Assembly: GCF_000430725.1 (NCBI RefSeq)
Contig: NZ_KE387219.1
Location: forward strand, 31,753-76,123
Source of the DNA: Azohydromonas australica DSM 1124
GTDB taxonomy: Bacteria > Pseudomonadota > Gammaproteobacteria > Burkholderiales > Burkholderiaceae_C
Reading direction: 5' to 3'
Length of the DNA stretch: 44,371 bases
Position numbers and translations under genes: made by a program
Notes under the pieces: model-generated
What the model saw: the letters and a program-made list of their open reading frames with translations, nothing else
Told to the model about the DNA's origin: nothing
Database searches by the model: none
In this document: positions 39,781 to 44,371 of the stretch, in pieces
Position numbering within the stretch: position 1 is the first letter of the stretch
How the letters are laid out: the number at the start of each line of letters is the position of its first letter

Positions 39781-40005
39781 GACTTGTTCCACCGAGGTCT
39801 GTGCGTCAGTATCTCTTGCAGCGGCAGATGCCAACGCATCGCGTCGTACGTCGCCTCGAAGACGGCCAGCGTCGTTTCCGCGGCCTTGATATAGCGTCCC
39901 AGGGGCCTACTGCGGTTGAACATGCCGCAGGATGGCGGCAACACCACAAAGCCACTGCGGTGTCGCATCCTCGCTGCACGAGTTTGGCTACCAAGTCGAT
40001 TGAGC
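39781..40005. other. Unidentified sequence at the porin breakpoint
   Basis: These 225 bases follow the porin breakpoint and precede trkH. The minus strand is open through the whole stretch, with readable segments such as RYIKAAETTLAVFEATYDAM and WHLPLQEIL that look protein-like, but I do not recognise a family. It could be a remnant of a transposase or of another gene. I saw no inverted repeats or target-site duplication. Confidence 0.45.
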
Positions 40006-41463
40006 ATGCAAAGCTTGTTTCCTGTCCTGGGCGTGCTTGGCGGCGTGCTGATGCTGTTTGCCGGCACCATGCTGGTACCGCTGGCCTTCGCCTTCTTCGG
40101 AAACGACGCGGCCTTGTCTTCCTACGATGAAGCAATCCTCGTCACCTTCTTCACCGGTCTGGCGCTGTTCCTGCTCGGCCGCCGCTCGCACCGCGAGTTG
40201 CTGCCACGCGACGGCTTCCTGCTGGTGAGCCTGGTGTGGACGGTGCTGCCAGCCTTCGGCGCGCTGCCGCTGCTGCTCCATATCAAGAACCTGTCCTTCA
40301 CCGACGCTTACTTCGAAGCCGCCTCGGGCCTGACCACCACCGGCGCCACCGTGCTCACCGGGCTGGAGAAGCTGCCGCTGTCGATCAACGTCTGGCGCTG
40401 CCTGATGGTGCTCATCGGCGGCATGGGCATCCTGGTGCTGGCGGTGGCGATCCTGCCGCTGCTGGGCGTGGGCGGATCACAGCTGTTCAAGGCCGAGACG
40501 CCCGGACCGATGAAGGACCAGAAGCTCACGCCGCGCATTGCGCAAACAGCACGCGGGTTGTGGACCATCTACTTCGCGATCGCTCTGACCTGCTTCCTGG
40601 CCTACCGGCTGGCTGGCATGGGCTGGGCCGACGCGTTCATGCACATGTGCTCGACCATGGGCCTGGGCGGTTTTGCCGCCTACGACGCCAGCTACGGTGC
40701 TTTCGACTCGCCAGCGATCGAGATGGTCGCCATCGTGTTCATGACGATCGCCGGCATCAACTTTGCGTTGTATTTCATGGCTTGGCGGCAACGCAGCCTG
40801 CGCGTGGTGTGGCGCGACGTGGAGGCACGCCTTTATTTGGGGCTGCTGGCGACGGCAGTGGCGAGCGTGACACTGTTTCTGCTGGTGCGCGGGGTGTATC
40901 CCAGCTTTGGGGAAGCACTGCGCCACGCGGCCTTCCACGTTGTCTCCATCGCCACCACCACCGGGTTCGCGACGCGGGACTATGCGCAATGGCCGATTTT
41001 CGTGCCCTTGATGCTGCTGTTCCTGTGTTGTTTCACCACTTGCGCGGGCTCCACCGGCGGCGGCATCAAGCTGATCCGTTCCCTGTTGCTGATGAAGAGC
41101 GCGCAGCGCGAGTTCAAGCGCATCGTGCATCCCCGTGCCGTGGTGCCCATCACGCTGGGCGGCATGGCCGTGGACGCCAACGTGCTGCAGTCGGTGCTGG
41201 CCTTCATGCTGGTCTATGGCGCGGTGATGGTCGCTGCCACGATGCTGCTGCTGTTTTCCGGCCTGGACGTGGTCACGGCCTTCACCGCCGTCGTGGCCTG
41301 CCTCAACAACACGGGCCCTGGCCTTGGCCAAGTTGGCCCGGCCGGCAACTACCAAGGGCTCAGCGACTTCGAAATCTGGGTCTGCACCGCCACGATGCTG
41401 CTGGGCCGGCTGGAGCTGTTCTCCATCCTGGTGCTGTTCACGCGATCCTTCTGGCGCAAGTGA
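40006..41463 (+). CDS. trkH: Trk-type potassium uptake protein
   Basis: A 485-residue membrane protein of the TrkH/KtrB family, close to the length of E. coli TrkH. Four pore-loop selectivity filters can be read: TTTGATVLTGLE, STMGLGGFAAYD, ATTTGFATRDYAQWP and LNNTGPGLGQVGPAGNY, each with the key glycine. The CAGSTGGGIKLIRSLLLMK segment is also typical. It imports K+ with the cytoplasmic gate protein TrkA, which is not in this window. The ATG at 40006 has no clear ribosome site and lies right after the unidentified breakpoint sequence, so its original promoter may have been lost or replaced. Confidence 0.94.
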   Translation: MQSLFPVLGVLGGVLMLFAGTMLVPLAFAFFGNDAALSSYDEAILVTFFTGLALFLLGRRSHRELLPRDGFLLVSLVWTVLPAFGALPLLLHIKNLSFTDAYFEAASGLTTTGATVLTGLEKLPLSINVWRCLMVLIGGMGILVLAVAILPLLGVGGSQLFKAETPGPMKDQKLTPRIAQTARGLWTIYFAIALTCFLAYRLAGMGWADAFMHMCSTMGLGGFAAYDASYGAFDSPAIEMVAIVFMTIAGINFALYFMAWRQRSLRVVWRDVEARLYLGLLATAVASVTLFLLVRGVYPSFGEALRHAAFHVVSIATTTGFATRDYAQWPIFVPLMLLFLCCFTTCAGSTGGGIKLIRSLLLMKSAQREFKRIVHPRAVVPITLGGMAVDANVLQSVLAFMLVYGAVMVAATMLLLFSGLDVVTAFTAVVACLNNTGPGLGQVGPAGNYQGLSDFEIWVCTATMLLGRLELFSILVLFTRSFWRK

Positions 41464-41796
41464 CAGGCGGTATGCCCGCGCTTACCAACCGTCCCGTGAA
41501 GCGCTGTTCTCCGGCAAGCCACTGCCTACCCGTGCATGCGAGCCCTTGCTTACGGCGTGTCGTCGCGGCGTTGGACCGACGTGGCGTCAACGATCGCCTG
41601 TCGGCACCTTCAGCATCGCATGACGTGCCTTCAAGCATCAGCATGCCGAGGAACCGTTGGCGCCCGGGCGACTCCAAAACAGGGAGGTCCGTGTCCATGC
41701 GGTTGAAACCACTCTTGGGCCATGAACTGCAGCCCCAAGGCATCACCGAGCGCCGTCGGCCGCGAGGGCCGGGATGGTGTCGGTGGCGTGCAATCC
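41464..41796. other. Gap after trkH without a recognised gene
   Basis: About 333 bases with only weak open frames on both strands. None has a recognisable domain, a convincing ribosome site or a conserved neighbour relation. I see no repeat or hairpin of note. Confidence 0.5.
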
Positions 41797-42171
41797 ATGG
41801 TCGCCGCAGTCACTGTGTTGTTGATGCTGCTGACGGGGTGCGACGGCCCGGCCGAGCGCCAAGTGCAGCTGTCCGGCGATGTCCGGTCCGCCTCCGCGCC
41901 TGCAGCACGCGTGGTGGAAGCAATGCTGCGGCGCTTTGAGTGCAGCGACGAGAAGTGCTGGCTGGAAGTTGAACTGCCCGACAGGCGTGTCGTCAGTGGG
42001 GTGTGCGAAGCGCCGATCTGCGTGCAGTGGCTCGACAACGGTGCCCGGCTGCCGTCGGACCTGGTAGGCTGCCGCGCGCGCATCGAGCTGCGCCAGACAC
42101 CGATCTTCATCGGAACCGAGGAAGACCGTATGGTCGCGGAGGAGTTTCGGCGCATCACGCTGCTGGAGTGA
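41797..42171 (+). CDS. Small putative lipoprotein
   Basis: A 124-residue protein beginning MVAAVTVLLMLLTGCDG. The lipobox L-T-G-C puts the lipidated Cys at residue 15. The mature part has VVEAMLRRFEC and two further Cys-containing stretches (SDEKCWLEVELPD and GVCEAPICVQW) that could form disulfides in the periplasm. The function is unknown. I chose the ATG at 41797 because it directly starts the signal peptide; an ATG at 41722 would add 25 polar residues before it. Confidence 0.6.
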   Translation: MVAAVTVLLMLLTGCDGPAERQVQLSGDVRSASAPAARVVEAMLRRFECSDEKCWLEVELPDRRVVSGVCEAPICVQWLDNGARLPSDLVGCRARIELRQTPIFIGTEEDRMVAEEFRRITLLE

Positions 42172-42296
42172 TGCCTGCGTGTCGTCACTTTGCCGCGTCA
42201 GTCCGGGATGGCGTTGAAGTTCAGTGATCCAAACAGGCGGGTCCACTGCTTCTGCGAGCAGTCACGACGCGAAAGCGGAGCCGAAGAATTGTTGGG

Positions 42297-43598
42297 TCAA
42301 CCTCCGGACAGCGGCTGGCTGTCATGCGCCTCTTGCGGGCGCGTCCCTGGGCCAGGCGCACGGTCACCGCATACCGACGCCCTGACCACGTGTCCAATCG
42401 TCAGGCCCTGCACCAGCACCGAGAAGACCACCATCGCATAGGTCAATGGCACCAGCAGATCGCGCCCTGCGCTCTCTGGCAGCGACAACGCCAGCGCGAC
42501 GGAGATGCCCCCGCGCAACCCGCCCCAGGTCAGCACCCGGCCGGCGCCGCGCGGCAACCTGAACCAGGCTGGGAAAAGCGCGACCGGCAACCCGACCGTG
42601 AGGCCCCGTGCGAGCAAGGTCAAGACAACCGCCAGTGCGACGGCGGGCCATGTGCCGCCGCCAAAGGGGATGAGGATGACCTCCATGCCGATCAACACGA
42701 ACAGCACGGCGTTGAGGATTTCGTCGATGAGTTCCCAAAACAGGTCGACGTGATGCCGCGTGGTCTGCGACATGCCCAATGTCCGTCCATGGTTGCCGAC
42801 CACGAGCCCGGCCGCCACCATGGCCAGCGGCGCCGACACGTGAAGATGCGTGGCCAGGGCCGAGCCGCCTGCCACGGCCGCCAGCGTCAGGAGCACTTCC
42901 ACCTGGTAATGGTCGATGCTGCGCAGCAAGAGAAAGGTGGCCCAACCGACGGCCACGCCGAACGCCAAGCCGCCAAGCGCCTCCTGCAGCAGCAGCAGGC
43001 CAGCTTCGCCCACGGTGGGAATCGTGCCGCTGGTAGCCACTCCCAGCAGCAAGGTGAAGATGACCACGCCCACACCGTCGTTGAACAGCGATTCGCCCGT
43101 GATCACCAGTTCCACGTCGCGCGGTGCGCCGGCCGACTTCAGGATGCCCAGCACCGCGATCGGATCGGTGGGCGAGATCAGCGCACCGAAAAGCAGGCAG
43201 CTCAGCAGCGGCAGTTCCCACCCCACCAGCGGCAGCAGCGCCCACAATGCGAAGCCCACCACCAGCGTGGACAGCAGCGTGCCGCCCACGGCCAGCGCCG
43301 CGACCTGCCAGCGGTAACTGCGCAGCTCGCTGAGGTCGATGTGCAGCGCGCCTGCAAACAGCAGCAGTGAGAGCATGCCCTGCAGCAGCACGTCGGAAAA
43401 GTCGATGGAGGCGATGAGCGAGGCCTCGAAGTCGCGCAGCCCGGGCAGCCAGCCCAGCAGGTCCAGACCAATCAGGGCCACCGACAGCAGCAGCGCGGCG
43501 GCCATGACGCCGATGGTGGTGGGCAGGCCGACGAAGCGCTGGTTCACATAGGCCAGCAGCGCCGTGACCACGAGGCAGATGGCGGCGATGTCAAGCAT
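42297..43598 (-). CDS. CPA1-family Na+/H+ antiporter
   Basis: A 433-residue membrane protein with about twelve hydrophobic segments. The ion-binding region is visible: ISPTDPIAVLG (Asp145) and GESLFNDGVGVVIF (Asn173-Asp174, the N-D pair of electroneutral CPA1 exchangers). TWGGLRGGISVALALSLP near the C-terminus is also typical. It exports Na+ (or K+) for H+. The start is set at the ATG 43598 (MLDIAAICLVVTALL), which matches the usual family N-terminus; a GTG at 43628 is an alternative. It is divergent from the MscS-type gene. Confidence 0.93.
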   Translation of the reverse strand: MLDIAAICLVVTALLAYVNQRFVGLPTTIGVMAAALLLSVALIGLDLLGWLPGLRDFEASLIASIDFSDVLLQGMLSLLLFAGALHIDLSELRSYRWQVAALAVGGTLLSTLVVGFALWALLPLVGWELPLLSCLLFGALISPTDPIAVLGILKSAGAPRDVELVITGESLFNDGVGVVIFTLLLGVATSGTIPTVGEAGLLLLQEALGGLAFGVAVGWATFLLLRSIDHYQVEVLLTLAAVAGGSALATHLHVSAPLAMVAAGLVVGNHGRTLGMSQTTRHHVDLFWELIDEILNAVLFVLIGMEVILIPFGGGTWPAVALAVVLTLLARGLTVGLPVALFPAWFRLPRGAGRVLTWGGLRGGISVALALSLPESAGRDLLVPLTYAMVVFSVLVQGLTIGHVVRASVCGDRAPGPGTRPQEAHDSQPLSGG

Positions 43599-43820
43599 GA
43601 ATGATGCGGGCGGAACGCCGATGTGCACGGCGCGTTCCCGCCCTGCTGAGTTGACAGTGCGCTTCGGATGGCAGGGGCCGTGCCTGTGACAGCTCTCAGA
43701 CTTCCTTGGTCACGCCGCTGCCGGTGGGGGCGCATGACCGCCTTGGACCTGGCGCCATGGGAGGAGCCGGACTCCGGGGAACGATGCTTGCTTTCCAATG
43801 CGTCCACCGCGGGGTTCACG
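43599..43820. promoter_or_regulatory. Divergent region between antiporter and MscS-type genes
   Basis: Contains the near-perfect inverted repeat GGAACGCCG (43612-43620) and CGGCGcGTTCC (43628-43638) close to the antiporter start, and a TTGACA at 43651-43656 without a matching -10 box. The region from 43734 could also encode a 29-residue N-terminal extension of the MscS-type protein. Confidence 0.4.
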
Positions 43821-44371
43821 ATGCAACTGTTCGGCATTCGTCTGGTCGGCATCAACGAGGTCACCGGCCACAAGCTGCTGCTCACGCTGATGCTGATTGC
43901 CGTGTTGGCACTGCTGGGCCTGGCGCTGGGGGCGCTCATCCGCGCGCTCACCGCCCACGCCGGTGCACGCCGCGAGCGCGTGCGCTTCTGGGCCCGGCAG
44001 GGCCGCAGCCTGCTCATCGCCATCGTCGGGCTGGTGGGCGTGCTGTCGATCTGGTTCGACAATCCCGGCACGCTGACCACCGCGGTGGGGCTGGTCACCG
44101 CCGGCCTGGCCTTCGCGCTGCAGAAGGTGGTCACCTCGCTGGCGGGCTACTTCGTGATCCTGCGCGGGAAGAACTTCACGGTGGGCGACCGCATCACCAT
44201 GGGCGGCGTGCGCGGCGACGTCGTGGCGCTGGGGTTCATCCAGACCACCATCATGGAAATGGGCCAGCCGCCGGCGGTGCAGGGCGCCGACCCGGCGATG
44301 TGGGTACGCAGCCGCCAGTTCACCGGCCGCATCGTCACGGTGGCGAACTCGAAGATCTTCGACGAGCCCAT
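43821..44371 (+). CDS. MscS-type mechanosensitive ion channel, N-terminal part (cut by window end)
   Basis: The frame is open to the window end, giving 183 codons. It has a hydrophobic segment (LLLTLMLIAVLALLGLALGALI), RFWARQGRSLLIAIVGLVGVLSIWF, and then the pore-helix region VGLVTAGLAFALQKVVTSLAGYFVIL with the glycine/alanine packing of MscS, followed by GKNFTVGDRITMGGVRGDV, the start of the beta domain. I chose MQLFGIRLVGIN at 43821 as the start; an in-frame ATG at 43734 is possible. MscS channels release solutes on hypo-osmotic shock. The C-terminal part is outside the window. Confidence 0.9.
   Translation, partial: MQLFGIRLVGINEVTGHKLLLTLMLIAVLALLGLALGALIRALTAHAGARRERVRFWARQGRSLLIAIVGLVGVLSIWFDNPGTLTTAVGLVTAGLAFALQKVVTSLAGYFVILRGKNFTVGDRITMGGVRGDVVALGFIQTTIMEMGQPPAVQGADPAMWVRSRQFTGRIVTVANSKIFDEP

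Noticed and set aside
39393..40070. A 225-codon minus-strand frame across the porin breakpoint as a transposase
   Set aside because: Part of it looks protein-like, but I could not match it to any transposase family and saw no terminal repeats or target duplication, so no mobile element is called.
41438..41746. A minus-strand frame after trkH as a small gene
   Set aside because: No ribosome site, domain or neighbour relation supports it, and it overlaps the end of trkH.
1..44371. tRNA genes, CRISPR arrays, prophage or intact insertion sequences
   Set aside because: I found no tRNA-like cloverleaf near gene ends, no regularly spaced repeats, and no complete transposase, integrase or phage gene on reading through the window; this was done by eye and cannot exclude a short missed element.

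Overview
The window is GC-rich Gram-negative chromosomal DNA, almost certainly from a member of the Burkholderiales (Comamonadaceae or Alcaligenaceae type). The reasons are four Bug/TctC-type periplasmic receptors, a Burkholderiales-style general porin plus a fragment of a second one, GGAGAC-type ribosome sites in front of many genes, and the catabolic gene content. I see no tRNA, rRNA, CRISPR array, intact insertion sequence or phage gene.

Region A (about 1-24340) is a large catabolic island built from two divergent operons around a GntR-type control region (10145-10506). The leftward operon runs GntR regulator, RidA-like protein, LigJ/ACMSD-type amidohydrolase, Rieske oxygenase, Bug receptor, second Rieske oxygenase, one flavin/2Fe-2S reductase, enoyl-CoA hydratase, 3-hydroxyacyl-CoA dehydrogenase, divergent SDR and etfB, which the window edge cuts. 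The rightward operon runs acyl-CoA ligase (ADP-forming type), two dissimilar acyl-CoA dehydrogenases, Bug receptor, SCP2-type thiolase, DUF35 partner, family III CoA-transferase, LigB-type extradiol dioxygenase, three consecutive different RraA/CHA-aldolase-like proteins, atypical crotonase, PaaI-type thioesterase and porin. The set combines ring hydroxylation, extradiol cleavage, hydratase/aldolase steps that would end in pyruvate and an oxo-acid, and a nearly complete CoA beta-oxidation module with its own ETF. The substrate is unknown. I think this is the best candidate for an undescribed system in the window.

Region B (24429-28971) is a small separate module: a GlxA-type AraC regulator divergent from an MFS exporter, a periplasmic cupin, an AhpD-like carboxymuconolactone decarboxylase family protein and a YbfB-type MFS protein.

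Region C (28943-38488) is a recognisable mhp pathway for 3-(3-hydroxyphenyl)propionate: mhpA, mhpB, mhpD, Bug receptor, mhpF, mhpE, mhpC, Bug receptor, all leftward, with an IclR-family regulator (MhpR-like) divergent from mhpA. A perfect palindrome lies in the shared promoter region. Bug receptors take the place where an MhpT permease might be expected.

Region D (38489-44371) holds a VOC-family dioxygenase-like gene, a porin cut off after about 90 residues at an abrupt junction, 225 bases of unidentified sequence, and then an ion-homeostasis set: TrkH potassium transporter, a small lipoprotein, a CPA1 Na+/H+ antiporter and, divergently, an MscS-type channel cut by the window end. Region D looks like a breakpoint between catabolic DNA and housekeeping DNA.
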